64,000 bases of DNA from Albimonas pacifica (GCF_900113695.1 NZ_FOQH01000003.1:186001-250000), one strand, 5' to 3'. Positions 43,589-53,834 are shown, numbered from the stretch's first letter. The notes: generated from the letters alone by a model not told the origin. A program made the numbers and translations.

Positions 43589-44773
43589 TCAGCTCCGCTC
43601 GTAGAGCGTGGTCACGCAGGCCCCGCCGAGCCCGAGGTTGTGCTGCAGCGCCAGCCGCGCGCCCTCGACCTGCGTCGCCTCCGCGGTCCCGCGAAGCTGC
43701 CGGGTCAGCTCGTAGCACTGCGCGAGCCCCGTGGCGCCCAGCGGATGCCCCTTCGAGAGCAGCCCCCCCGAGGGGTTGGTCACCACCCGCCCGCCGTAGG
43801 TGTTGTCGCCGTCGTCGATGAACCGCTCCGCGCCCCCCTCGGGGCACAGGCGCAGGGCCTCGTAGGTGATCAGCTCGTTATGGGCGAAGCAGTCGTGCAG
43901 CTCGACCACGTCGAGGTCCTCGGGCCCCACGCCCGCCGCCTCGTAGACGCGGTCCGCGGCGGCGCGGGCCATGTCGTAGCCCACCACCCGCATCATGTCC
44001 CCCGCCTCGAAGGTCGAGGGCGTGTCGGTGGTCATCGCCTGCGCCCGGATCGCGACCCGCCGGTCGAGGCCGCGGCGCTCGGCGAAGGCTTCCGAGACCA
44101 GCACCGCCGCCGCCGCCCCGCAGGTCGGCGGGCAGGCCATCAGCCGGGTCATCACGCCCGGCCAGATCACCTGGTCGGCGAGCACCTCCTCGGCCGTCAC
44201 CTCCTTGCGGAACACCGCCTTGGGGTTCTTCGCGGCGTGGCGGGAGGCCTTGGCGCGGATCTTGGCGAAGCTCGAAAGCGGCGTGCCGTGCCGGCGCATG
44301 TGGGCCTGGCCCGCGCCCCCGAAATAGCGCAGCGCCAGCGGCACGCCCGGCTGGTCCACCAGCGCGTCGGTGGCCGCGTCGAACGCGGCGAAGACGTTGT
44401 CGCGGTCGTGGAACAACGCGCCCAGCGCGCCGGGGTTCATCTGCTCGAACCCCAGGGCCAGCACGCAGTCGGCCGCGCCCGACTCGACCGCCTGGCGCGC
44501 GAGGAACAGCGCCGTCGAGCCGGTGGAGCAGTTGTTGTTCACGTTCACGATCGGGATGCCCGTGGCGCCCACCTGGTAGAGCGCCCGCTGCCCGCAGGTC
44601 GAATCCCCGTAGACGTAGCCGACATAGGCCTGGCCCACGTCGGCGTAGTCGATGCCGGCGTCCGCCAGCGCCAGCCGCGCCGCCTCCGCCCCCATCGCGT
44701 GATAGGGGGCGCTCGCCCCCGGTTTGGCGAAGGGGATCATCCCCACGCCCGCCACCTGAACCTTGCCGGCCAT
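43589..44773 (-). CDS. Thiolase / lipid-transfer (SCP-x type) acyltransferase
   Basis: This 394-residue thiolase-fold protein has nucleophile C82 in NNNCSTGSTALF and the C-terminal GGLLSKGHPLGATG with its catalytic histidine. The second conserved cysteine region reads GLGGACVTTLYE. It belongs to the SCP-x/lipid-transfer branch rather than the classical acetyl-CoA acetyltransferases. GGGAGG precedes the ATG at 44773. It heads an operon divergent from a TetR gene and could cleave branched 3-ketoacyl-CoAs. Some relatives need a DUF35 partner; none is seen here. Confidence 0.9.
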   Translation of the reverse strand: MAGKVQVAGVGMIPFAKPGASAPYHAMGAEAARLALADAGIDYADVGQAYVGYVYGDSTCGQRALYQVGATGIPIVNVNNNCSTGSTALFLARQAVESGAADCVLALGFEQMNPGALGALFHDRDNVFAAFDAATDALVDQPGVPLALRYFGGAGQAHMRRHGTPLSSFAKIRAKASRHAAKNPKAVFRKEVTAEEVLADQVIWPGVMTRLMACPPTCGAAAAVLVSEAFAERRGLDRRVAIRAQAMTTDTPSTFEAGDMMRVVGYDMARAAADRVYEAAGVGPEDLDVVELHDCFAHNELITYEALRLCPEGGAERFIDDGDNTYGGRVVTNPSGGLLSKGHPLGATGLAQCYELTRQLRGTAEATQVEGARLALQHNLGLGGACVTTLYERS

Positions 44774-44806
44774 CCTGGGCCCTCCCTGGCGGTCCCGGGC
44801 GATTCT

Positions 44807-44838
44807 TACCCGTGGACATTTGATTACCCATGGGTAAT
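44807..44838. promoter_or_regulatory. TetR operator between the thiolase operon and the TetR gene
   Basis: ATTACCCATGGGTAAT (44823-44838) is a perfect 16-bp palindrome in the 159-bp divergent region. A degenerate second copy, TTACCCGTGGACAT, lies at 44807-44820. The region is notably AT-rich for this genome. It probably serves both directions. Confidence 0.72.
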
Positions 44839-44932
44839 AAATCGACTTGCCGCGATGGTCAACGGGCGCGCTCGGCGCCATGATGCGGGCGGCGAGTCAG
44901 GCCCCGGCCACGGCACAGGAGACGAAGCGCGG

Positions 44933-45559
44933 ATGAGCACAGCGACCGGCCAGGTCTCGCCCTTCCCGACGCCCGAGCGGCGCCGCCGCGACCGCTCGGC
45001 CAAGCGTGAGGCGATCCTCGACACCGCGCTCGAACTGTTCCTGGAGCAGGGCTACCACCACGTGACCCTCAACCAGGTCGCCGAGCGGCTGCACATCACC
45101 AAGCCCGCGCTCTACAACTACTTCGCCGGCAAGACCGAGATCCTGTTCGCCTGCTGGATGGCGGGCTTCGAGCAGGCGGCCGAGGCCATCGCGCGCATCG
45201 AGGCGGGGCCCGGCGACGGGCTGACCCGCCTGCGGGCGCTGATCCGCGACTACGGCCTGCTGATGACCACCCCGCGCGGGCGCTGCCTGATCCGCTTCGA
45301 CGACCGGGACTTCACGCCCGAGCAGCGCGACCGCATCTCGGCCTGCAAGAAGCAGGTCGACGCCGCCTTCCGCAGCTGGATCGCGGCGGGGATCGAGGAC
45401 GGCTCGATCCGCCCCTGCGATCCCAAGATGGCCGCCTTCGTCATCGGCGGCGCGCTGAACTGGATCGGCCAGTGGCACCGCGACGACGGGCCGATGAGCC
45501 CGCAGGCGGTGGTGGACGACTTCGCGGACCGGCTCACGAAGGGACTCGCGACCGACTGA
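44933..45559 (+). CDS. TetR-family regulator of the acyl-CoA operons
   Basis: The product has 208 residues, with N-terminal HTH AILDTALELFLEQGYHHVTLNQVAERLHITKPALYNYFAGKTEIL. An effector domain follows that resembles regulators of fatty-acid or CoA-linked catabolism. AGGAGA lies 11 bases before the ATG. It is divergent from the thiolase operon and 56 bp upstream of two acyl-CoA synthetase genes. A perfect palindrome lies between it and the thiolase. An acyl-CoA is the likely effector. Confidence 0.87.
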   Translation: MSTATGQVSPFPTPERRRRDRSAKREAILDTALELFLEQGYHHVTLNQVAERLHITKPALYNYFAGKTEILFACWMAGFEQAAEAIARIEAGPGDGLTRLRALIRDYGLLMTTPRGRCLIRFDDRDFTPEQRDRISACKKQVDAAFRSWIAAGIEDGSIRPCDPKMAAFVIGGALNWIGQWHRDDGPMSPQAVVDDFADRLTKGLATD

Positions 45560-45615
45560 CAAGACCCGCGCGACGGGGCCGGCAGACGCTCCGCGCGCTT
45601 CCAGGGAGGAAAAGG

Positions 45616-47172
<1,557 letters not shown>

Positions 47173-47253
47173 ACGACCCGGCCGGGAGGGCGGGCGAACC
47201 GCCCCCCGGCCCGATTTCAGGCGCGCGAAGACGCGCCGTCAGGGAGGAAGACC

Positions 47254-48798
47254 ATGGATAGGGCCCTTGGAAAGATGCTGCCCGGAAGCCTGCTCTCGAC
47301 CGCCGCGATCCGCGGGGGGGAGCGCACCGCGGTGGTCTGCGCCGGAACCGGGAGGCGCGCGAGCTACGCCGAGCTCGACGCCCGCGCCAACCGCCTCGGC
47401 AACGCGCTCGCCGCGGCCGGCTTCGCCAAGGGCGACGTGCTGGCCTTCCTGATCTCGAACCGCACCGAGATCGTGGAGGTCTACTTCGCCCTCGCCCGCG
47501 CCGGCATCGTCGGCGTGCCGCTGAACTACCGCCTCGCGCCGCCCGAGCTGGACGGGCTGATGGCGGCGATGGGCGCCCGCGGCCTGATCTACGAGGACCG
47601 CTTCGCCGCCGCCGCCGGAACCTGCGCCCACGGCCGCGACCTGCGGGTGCGCATCGGGGCCGCGGACGGCGACGCCTCGGCCCGCGACTACGAGGCGTTC
47701 CTCGCGGACGGGGCGCCGACCCCGCCGCCGGTGGAGGTCGAGGAGGCGGACCCGTTCTATTTCAACCTCACCTCCGGCACGACGGGCCTGCCGAAATCCT
47801 ACCTGCTCTCGCACTACAACAACGCCACGCTGGCCCCGATGTTCATCGGCTTCGACTGCACCCCGGGCGACGTGATGATGACCGTGTTCCCCGCCTTCGG
47901 CCGGGTCGGCTTCGCCTGGATCGGGGCGGCGATGGTCTACCAGGCGCCCAACGTGCTGATGAACTTCGACCCCGTGGCGGTCCTGAAGGCCATCGAGGCC
48001 GAGCGCGCGACCATCGTCAACCTGGTCCCCACCATGGCCGCCATGCTGCTCACCGCGCAGGCCGAGGTGCAGGCGGACCTGAGTTCGCTGCGCGCCGTGG
48101 TCTTCGCCGGCTCCTCCCTGCCCGAGCCGATCCGGCGGGCGACGGAGGCGAGCCTCTGCCCCAACGTCTACGAATACTACGGCATGCAGGAGACCGGCGC
48201 CCTCGTCGCCTCGACGCCCGAGGACCGCAGGCGGGCGCCGGGATCGGTCGGGCGCGCCGTGCTCTTCGCCGACGTGAAGGTGGTGGACGACGAAGGGCGC
48301 GACCTGCCCGCAGGCGAGACCGGCGAGATCGTCGGCCGCTCCCCCAACGCCACCACCGCCTATTTCCAGAACCCCGAGAAGACCGCCGAGACCTTCCGCA
48401 ACGGCTGGATCCATACCGGCGACCTCGGGTCCATCGACGCCGAGGGCTACCTCACGATCCGCGGGCGCAAGAAGGACATGATCGTCACCGGCGGCCAGAA
48501 CGTGCACGCCGCCGAGGTCGAGGAGGTGCTGCTCGACCACCCCGCCGTGCAGGACGCCGCCGTCTTCGCGCTGCCGCATCCGATGTGGGGGGAGGCGGTC
48601 ACCGCCCTGATCGTGGCGACGCCGGGCGCCGTCGACGCCGCAGCGCTCGAGGCCCACTGCCGCGCGCGCATGGCCGGCTTCAAGACCCCCAAGCGCTTCC
48701 TCTTCGACACCGAGGCGCTGCCCCGCACCCCCACCGGCAAGGTCCAGAAGTTCCTGCTGGTGGAGCGCTTCTCGGTCGCCGAACCTGCCGAGGGCTGA
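47254..48798 (+). CDS. AMP-forming acyl-CoA synthetase, second
   Basis: This 514-residue ANL-family ligase has the phosphate loop LTSGTTGLPKSYLLSH, YYGMQETGALVAS, the hinge DMIVTGGQNVHAAEVEE and the lysine in PRTPTGKVQKFLL. It differs enough from the preceding synthetase to suggest another substrate. GGGAGGAAGACC precedes the ATG. It ends the TetR-led operon and is followed by a palindromic repeat facing minE. Confidence 0.92.
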   Translation: MDRALGKMLPGSLLSTAAIRGGERTAVVCAGTGRRASYAELDARANRLGNALAAAGFAKGDVLAFLISNRTEIVEVYFALARAGIVGVPLNYRLAPPELDGLMAAMGARGLIYEDRFAAAAGTCAHGRDLRVRIGAADGDASARDYEAFLADGAPTPPPVEVEEADPFYFNLTSGTTGLPKSYLLSHYNNATLAPMFIGFDCTPGDVMMTVFPAFGRVGFAWIGAAMVYQAPNVLMNFDPVAVLKAIEAERATIVNLVPTMAAMLLTAQAEVQADLSSLRAVVFAGSSLPEPIRRATEASLCPNVYEYYGMQETGALVASTPEDRRRAPGSVGRAVLFADVKVVDDEGRDLPAGETGEIVGRSPNATTAYFQNPEKTAETFRNGWIHTGDLGSIDAEGYLTIRGRKKDMIVTGGQNVHAAEVEEVLLDHPAVQDAAVFALPHPMWGEAVTALIVATPGAVDAAALEAHCRARMAGFKTPKRFLFDTEALPRTPTGKVQKFLLVERFSVAEPAEG

Positions 48799-48856
48799 CC
48801 CGGCGCGGTCCCGGGGCATCCCGCCGGAGGTGCGCTCGCCGCCCGCGACGAAGGGC

Positions 48857-48924
48857 GCCCCGGACTTGATCCGGGGCCTCTCGCCGCTTGCCGGACGCGC
48901 GAGGCTCCGGGGCAGGTCCGGGGC
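48857..48924. repeat. Intergenic palindromic repeat (CCGGACTTGATCCGG type), copy 2
   Basis: The left arm 48857-48880 carries the same CCCCGGACTTGATCCGGGGC core and the following TCTCGCCGC as copy 1 at 35503. The right arm (48901-48924) is its imperfect complement. Again it lies between convergent genes. Confidence 0.75.
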
Positions 48925-48984
48925 GCGCAGAGGGCGACGTCGTCTCGCGCGCCTCGTTCGAGGATCGCGACCGCGGGCCCCGTC

Positions 48985-49278
48985 TCAGCGCGCCGAGGAG
49001 GCGGCCTTGGGCTTCGCGCCGCCGGCTTCCGGCAGCTCGATGTTGATCTCGAGCGTCGAGAAATCGTCGCCCCGGTCGATGCGGATGTCGACGTTGTCCT
49101 TGCCGATCTTCAGGTGGCGCAGGATCACCTCCATGATCTCGCGCTGGATGATCGGCAGCACGTCGGGCCCCTGCCGGCCCGTGCGCTCATGGGCCAGCAG
49201 GATCGACAGGCGCTCCTTGGCGGCGTCGGCCGAGCCGTCGGGCTGCGGCTTGCGGCGGAAGAAGCCGAACATGCTCAT
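48985..49278 (-). CDS. minE: Cell division topological specificity factor MinE
   Basis: The product has 97 residues. The N-terminal membrane-contacting MSMFGFFRRK is followed by the MinD-binding region AKERLSILLAHERTG and the dimerisation domain with LPIIQREIMEVILRHLKIG. MinE displaces MinD from the membrane and drives Min oscillation. It overlaps minD by ATGA, in the usual C-D-E order. Confidence 0.96.
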   Translation of the reverse strand: MSMFGFFRRKPQPDGSADAAKERLSILLAHERTGRQGPDVLPIIQREIMEVILRHLKIGKDNVDIRIDRGDDFSTLEINIELPEAGGAKPKAASSAR

Positions 49279-50090
49279 GCCGTCCGTCCCAGGATCCGCT
49301 GGAACAGGCCGCGGCGCTCGCCGGGCTGCACCCGCATCTCCAGCTGTTCGCCCAGAAGGCGGCCCACGGCGTCGGAATAGGCCTTCGCGGCCGGGGTCTT
49401 CTCGTCGAAGATCACCGGCGTGCCGACGTTGGAGGCCTTCAGCACCGCCGGGCTCTCGGGGATGATGCCCAGCAGGGGGATCGAGAGGATCTCCTCGACG
49501 TCCTCGATCTTCATCATCTCGCCGCGGGTCACGCGGGCCTCGTCGTAGCGGGTCAGCAGCAGGTGGGCCTTCACCGGCTCCTCGCCCTTCTCGGCGCGGC
49601 GGGTCTTGGAGCTCAGCAGCCCGATCACCCGGTCGCTGTCGCGCACGGAGCTGACCTCGGGGTTGGTGACCACGATCGCCTCGTCGGCGAAATACATCGC
49701 CAGGTGGGCGCCGCGCTCGATCCCCGCGGGGCTGTCGCAGACGATGTGGTCGAACTCCTGCGAGAGCTCGTCGAGCACCTTCTCCACGCCCTCGGTGGTC
49801 AGCGCGTCCTTGTCGCGGGTCTGCGAGGCGGCGAGGATCGACAGGTTGTCGAGCCGCCGGTCGGCGATCAGGGCCTGCTTCAGCCGGGCCTCGCCCTGGA
49901 TGACGTTGATGAAGTCGAAGACGACCCGCCGCTCGCAGCCCATGATGACGTCGAGGTTGCGCAGGCCGACGTCGAAGTCGATGACGACGGTCTTCTTCCC
50001 GCGCATCGCGAGGCCCGCCCCGATGGCGGCGGCCGACGTCGTCTTGCCGACGCCGCCCTTGCCGGAGGTCACGACGGTGATCTTGGCCAC
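49275..50090 (-). CDS. minD: Septum-site determining ATPase MinD
   Basis: This 271-residue ParA/MinD ATPase has the deviant Walker A SGKGGVGKTT with K11 and K16, DFDVGLRNLD, and a C-terminal amphipathic membrane helix (RRGLFQRILGRTA). The GTG start at 50090 gives VAKITVVTSG, exactly the family start. It recruits MinC to the membrane away from midcell. Confidence 0.96.
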   Translation of the reverse strand: MAKITVVTSGKGGVGKTTSAAAIGAGLAMRGKKTVVIDFDVGLRNLDVIMGCERRVVFDFINVIQGEARLKQALIADRRLDNLSILAASQTRDKDALTTEGVEKVLDELSQEFDHIVCDSPAGIERGAHLAMYFADEAIVVTNPEVSSVRDSDRVIGLLSSKTRRAEKGEEPVKAHLLLTRYDEARVTRGEMMKIEDVEEILSIPLLGIIPESPAVLKASNVGTPVIFDEKTPAAKAYSDAVGRLLGEQLEMRVQPGERRGLFQRILGRTA

Positions 50091-50113
50091 GTTGGTTCTC
50101 TCTCTCGGTTGGG

Positions 50114-50872
50114 TCACTTCAGGGGGACGATGCGCAGGGCGTCGTCCTCCAGGTACGCGTGGACGGGGCGCTGGGCGAAGGCGTCGCCGATCTCCTCGGA
50201 GGTCTTGTAGAGACCGGCGATGGCGATCAGCTCGGCCTCCAGGCTCTGGGCGAAGATCCGCGCGCTCTCGTCGCCATGCACCCCCGCGAGCGCCCGGCCG
50301 CGCAGGCGGCCGTACACATGGACGTTGCCGTGGGCGATGATCTCGGCGCCCGAGGCGACCGAGCCCACCACCACCACGTCGCCGCGCTCGGAATAGATCC
50401 GTTGGCCGGAGCGCACGGGTTCCGTCACCAGCACGGTGGTCGAGACGGGCTCCTCCGGCTGCGGGATCGCTTCGGGGGCGGCTTCCGGCTCGGCCGACTT
50501 GCGGGGCAGGGCGGCCTCGCGCCCGGCGCTCAGCGCGGTCAGCCCCACCGCCGCGGCGGCGGCCTTCTGGCGGTCGGAGGCGTTCTGCACCGCGAAGGGG
50601 ACCATGCCGCGGGTCCGCAGCCCGGCCAGCAGCTGGGCGAAGCCCGCCTCGGCGTCCAGCCCCTCGGCCTCGGCGAGGTCGAGGATCAGCGGGGCGTCCG
50701 AGAAGAAGCCGGGCGACTGCTTCAGCAGATCGTCCAGCGCCGCGAGATAGCCCGCGCCCGGCGCTCCGCCGACCGGCAGGGCCACGGCGGTGAGGAAACG
50801 TCCACGCACCTGCAGCCGCTTGCCCGCGACGGCCGGTTCCGTCGCGGCGGACCGCGCACTTGTCGATTGCAC
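50114..50872 (-). CDS. minC: Septum-site determining protein MinC
   Basis: The product has 252 residues. The N-terminal FtsZ-inhibiting domain contains FLTAVALPV and APLILDLAEAEGLD. The C-terminal beta-helix domain reads RSGQRIYSERGDVVVVGSVASGAEIIAHGNVHVYGRLRGRALAG, as in all MinC proteins. The start is taken as GTG at 50872 with AGG seven bases upstream; the frame is open further upstream without family resemblance. It heads minCDE with a 23-bp gap to minD. Confidence 0.93.
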   Translation of the reverse strand: MQSTSARSAATEPAVAGKRLQVRGRFLTAVALPVGGAPGAGYLAALDDLLKQSPGFFSDAPLILDLAEAEGLDAEAGFAQLLAGLRTRGMVPFAVQNASDRQKAAAAAVGLTALSAGREAALPRKSAEPEAAPEAIPQPEEPVSTTVLVTEPVRSGQRIYSERGDVVVVGSVASGAEIIAHGNVHVYGRLRGRALAGVHGDESARIFAQSLEAELIAIAGLYKTSEEIGDAFAQRPVHAYLEDDALRIVPLK

Positions 50873-51073
50873 TATCGAACCTGCTTGCCTGCTTGGCGCC
50901 CTGTTTTCGGGTGCTCTTGCTTCGATCTCTACCCGTTCCGCGCCCGCTTCGCCACCCTTGCCCGAGGGCGCCGGCTCCGCCGCTCGGCAAGTCGATCCAC
51001 AGCGTGGATTTCGCCGCCCCCTCGGCGACCTGCGGCCGTCCCGGCGGGCTCCGGCGCTGCTACGGAAACGAAA

Positions 51074-51103
51074 GCGCCCCGCCCGGTGGTCCGGGCGGGG
51101 CGC
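51074..51103 (-). terminator. Rho-independent terminator after the glycine-rich protein gene
   Basis: A perfect 12-bp stem (GCGCCCCGCCCG and complement) with a six-base loop is followed on the minus strand by TTTCGTTTCC. The stem and the TTTCGTTT tail are almost the same as in the terminator at 52170. Confidence 0.85.
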
Positions 51104-51129
51104 CGCATCTCGGGGCTGCGAAGGGCCGG

Positions 51130-52005
51130 TCAGGCCGCCTTGCGCCGCCGCAGGACGCCGAGCGCGGCGATCCCGCCCGCCAGCAGCAGGCCGGCCGCGG
51201 GCGCCGGCACCGGGGCGGCCATCTCGTAGGTGAAGCGGGCCATGCCGTCGCCGACGTTGCCGCCGCGCAGGGCCTCGCCGTCGATCACCCCGCCGATGTA
51301 GGAGGACCCGCCGCCCCCGCCGGCATGCGCCTCGGACGTGCCGCCGCCGTACCAGCCGCCCCCGCCCCCGCCGTTCCACGGGGTCTGGGCGAGCGTCGCG
51401 CTGCCGCCGAAGCCGAAGCCGCCGTTCAGCCCCGCGGTGGTCTGCGTGCCCCCGGCGCCGCCTGGAAAGCTGTCTCCGCCGGCGGACCCGCCGGTTTCGC
51501 CGCTCAGGCCGCCGCCATCGCCGCCGAGCGAGCCGCTGTTGCCGGTGGCGCCGCCGCCGCCGCCGGCGACGATGACGCGGTCGGTCAGCGCATCGCCGCC
51601 CTGACGCACGTCGGTCCCGCCGCCGCCGCCGCCGGCGTAGGCGTCGTTCGAGGTCGAGTTGGTAAGCCCGTCCCCGCCGCCGTTGAAGCCGCCGCCCGCG
51701 GGCATCGAGGGGTTCGTGCCCGCCGAAAGGCCCTGGCCGCCGACCACGATCCACAGGATCTCGCCCGGCGTCACGCTCAGCGTGCCGATGGTGTAGCCGC
51801 CCTCGCCGCCGGCGTTGAGCTGCGCGGTGTAGCCCGAGGCGCCCCAGACCTCGATCTGGATCGAGACGACCGAATCCGGCACGACCCAGCTCTGCGCGGC
51901 GCCGGTGTAGCCGAAATCGATGGCGAGCGCCTCGGCCTCCGTCGCCGCCAGGCTCGCTGCGGCGAACGTCGCCGCGGCCAGACCTGCCAACATATTCAAC
52001 TTCAT
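51130..52005 (-). CDS. Secreted glycine-rich protein with VPxPA-CTERM sorting tail
   Basis: The product has 291 residues. A signal peptide (KLNMLAGLAAATFAAASLA) is followed by a beta-rich start and then a region full of Gly clusters (GGGGGTDVR, VIVAGGGGGATGNSG, GGGGGSSYIGGV), as in the Gly-rich domain also found in ALK-type receptors. The end is VPAPAAGLLLAGGIAALGVLRRRKAA: VPxPA, a hydrophobic helix and a basic cluster, the VPLPA-CTERM form of exosortase-type surface-sorting signals of Rhodobacterales. The ATG at 52005 is chosen (AGGGGA five bases upstream); the ATG at 52023 has no ribosome site. It lies alone between two terminators. Function is unknown, perhaps matrix or surface attachment. 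Confidence 0.85.
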   Translation of the reverse strand: MKLNMLAGLAAATFAAASLAATEAEALAIDFGYTGAAQSWVVPDSVVSIQIEVWGASGYTAQLNAGGEGGYTIGTLSVTPGEILWIVVGGQGLSAGTNPSMPAGGGFNGGGDGLTNSTSNDAYAGGGGGGTDVRQGGDALTDRVIVAGGGGGATGNSGSLGGDGGGLSGETGGSAGGDSFPGGAGGTQTTAGLNGGFGFGGSATLAQTPWNGGGGGGWYGGGTSEAHAGGGGGSSYIGGVIDGEALRGGNVGDGMARFTYEMAAPVPAPAAGLLLAGGIAALGVLRRRKAA

Positions 52006-52048
52006 AGCGTTCCCCTCAAGCATGAACGACGATACGCAACTTCATTTT

Positions 52049-52077
52049 TTATTAATCGTCTGCCTGACGTTCCGCAA
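52049..52077 (-). promoter_or_regulatory. Possible promoter of the glycine-rich protein gene
   Basis: TTGCGG (52072-52077), 17 bp, then TAATAA (52049-52054) on the minus strand lie in a short AT-rich stretch ahead of the gene. The -10 matches the consensus poorly. Confidence 0.35.
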
Positions 52078-52169
52078 CGGAGGATTTCGGCGACGCAGGA
52101 GGGGGTCTCCGCGGCGGGGGCGGGGCGGCGACGCGGTCCGGGGCGCCGCGCGCGGCCGCGGCAAACGAA

Positions 52170-52200
52170 ACGCCCCGCCCGGAGGACCCGGGCGGGGCGT
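52170..52200 (-). terminator. Rho-independent terminator after the acyl-CoA dehydrogenase gene
   Basis: A perfect 12-bp stem (ACGCCCCGCCCG and complement) with a seven-base loop is followed on the minus strand by TTCGTTTGCC. It lies 45 bp after the acyl-CoA dehydrogenase stop. Confidence 0.85.
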
Positions 52201-52245
52201 CTGACTCTTCGTCGGCAGGCGGCGCTCAGACCGCCCGCGCAGGCC

Positions 52246-53556
52246 TCACGGCCCTTCGAACAGCTTGCCGCCCAGCGTGTTCTTCATCGCCGACTGCCGG
52301 TCGTTGGAGGACTGGAAGTCCTTCACCTCGGCGCGCGCGATGACGTTGTGGTGGACCTCGTCGGGGCCGTCGGCGAGCCGCAGGGTGCGCTGCTTGGTGT
52401 ACATCTCCGACAGCGGCGACCACTGCGACACGCCGGTCGCGCCGTGCACCTGCATCGCCTGGTCGATGATCTGGCAGCACTTCTCGGGCACCATCGCCTT
52501 GACCATCGAGACCCAGACCCGGGCCTCCTTGTTGCCCAGCACGTCCATCGCCTTGGCGGCCTTCAGCACCATCAGGCGCATCGCCTCGATCTCGATCCGG
52601 GCGCGGGAGATGGTCTCCATGTTCTTGCCGAGATCGATGATCCGCTTGCCGAAGGCCTGGCGGTTGAGCCCGCGCGAGATCATCAGGTCCAGCGCCTTCT
52701 CCGCCGAGCCGATCGAGCGCATGCAGTGATGGATGCGGCCCGGGCCCAGGCGGACCTGGGAGATCTCGAAGCCCTTGCCCACGCCCCAGAGGATGTTCTC
52801 CTTGGGCACGCGCACGTTCTCGAGCTTGATGTGCATGTGGCCGTGGGGCGCGTCGTCATGGCCGAAGACGCACATCGGGCCCACGATGTTCACGCCGGGC
52901 GTGTCCATCGGCACCAGGATCTGGGACTGCTGGCGGAAGGGCTCGGCGTCCGGGTCGGTCAGGACCATGCAGATCATGATCTTGCACTGCGGGTCGCCGG
53001 CGCCGGAGATGTAGTACTTCTCGCCGTTGATCACCCACTCGTCGCCCTCCAGCACCGCGCGGGTGTGGATGTTCTTGGCGTCTGAGGAGGCGACGTCCGG
53101 CTCGGTCATGCCGAAGCAGGAGCGGATCTCGCCGTTCAGAAGGGGCTTGAGCCACTTCTCCTTCTGCTCCGGCGTGCCCACGCGCTCCAGCACTTCCATG
53201 TTGCCGGTGTCGGGGGCCGAGCAGTTCAGCGACTTCGAGGCGAGCGGGTTCTTGCCCAGCTCGACCGCGATGTAGGTGTAGTCGAGGTTCGACAGCCCCT
53301 CGCCGGTCTCGGCGTTGGGCAGGAAGAAGTTCCACAGGCCGTCCTTCTTGGCCTTGGACTTGAGCTCTTCCATGATCTCGAGCTGGCGGGGGTGCCAGCT
53401 CCAGCGGTCGGACTTCTGGGCGTCGAGGCTCTGGAACTCCTCGAGCACGGGGTCGCAGTTGTCGCGCACGTGCCGGATCACCTTGTCCAGCAGCGGGCGG
53501 ACCTTTTCCGACATCGTGAGGTCGTTGATGTCCGGATGGGGCAGGGAATGTTTCAC
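52246..53556 (-). CDS. Acyl-CoA dehydrogenase, ACAD10/11-like
   Basis: The product has 436 residues with the three-part acyl-CoA dehydrogenase fold. The FAD/substrate segments are FGMTEPDVASSDAKNI and EWVINGEKYYISGAGDP, and the C-terminal domain has RQAFGKRIIDLGKNMETISRARIE and MQVHGATGVSQWSPL. This long form is the branch found with APH-type kinase domains in ACAD10/ACAD11. A GTG start is used, with GGGAGGAGATCC before it. The kinase gene lies 278 bp upstream in the same direction. With it, the enzyme may act on 4-hydroxyacyl-CoA or a phosphorylated form rather than catalyse simple beta-oxidation. Confidence 0.88.
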   Translation of the reverse strand: MKHSLPHPDINDLTMSEKVRPLLDKVIRHVRDNCDPVLEEFQSLDAQKSDRWSWHPRQLEIMEELKSKAKKDGLWNFFLPNAETGEGLSNLDYTYIAVELGKNPLASKSLNCSAPDTGNMEVLERVGTPEQKEKWLKPLLNGEIRSCFGMTEPDVASSDAKNIHTRAVLEGDEWVINGEKYYISGAGDPQCKIMICMVLTDPDAEPFRQQSQILVPMDTPGVNIVGPMCVFGHDDAPHGHMHIKLENVRVPKENILWGVGKGFEISQVRLGPGRIHHCMRSIGSAEKALDLMISRGLNRQAFGKRIIDLGKNMETISRARIEIEAMRLMVLKAAKAMDVLGNKEARVWVSMVKAMVPEKCCQIIDQAMQVHGATGVSQWSPLSEMYTKQRTLRLADGPDEVHHNVIARAEVKDFQSSNDRQSAMKNTLGGKLFEGP

Positions 53557-53670
53557 GGATCTCCTCCCAGAGATGGGCGCCGTCGGAGGGCGCCTTTGCG
53601 TGTTGGGACCGCGCCTGTCGGCTGGTCCGGGACGGGCCTTGTCGAAGGGCCCCGGGGGACGTCGGATGCG

Positions 53671-53722
53671 ACGCTAGGGGGCGCCGCGCTCGCCGTCAAG
53701 TTGCCTGTCGGCCGGTCGGCAA
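53671..53722 (-). promoter_or_regulatory. Promoter of the acyl-CoA dehydrogenase gene with upstream palindrome
   Basis: On the minus strand TTGACG (53694-53699), a 17-bp spacer and TAGCGT (53671-53676) form a good candidate. Directly upstream, 53701-53722 is an imperfect palindrome with TTGCC/GGCAA ends and a GGCCGG centre, perhaps a regulator site. Confidence 0.55.
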
Positions 53723-53834
53723 GTCGCCGCAGGGGCCGGGTTCGCGGGCGGGGGTCGGGGGCCGGCCCGGGGGCCGGAACCAACGCCCCGCGGACCGGCT
53801 GCCGCGCCGGTCCGCGAGACGTCTGCAGGCGGCC

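Noticed and set aside
52006-52023. ATG at 52023 as start of the glycine-rich protein
   Set aside because: There is no ribosome site before it, whereas ATG at 52005 has AGGGGA five bases upstream and begins directly with a signal peptide.
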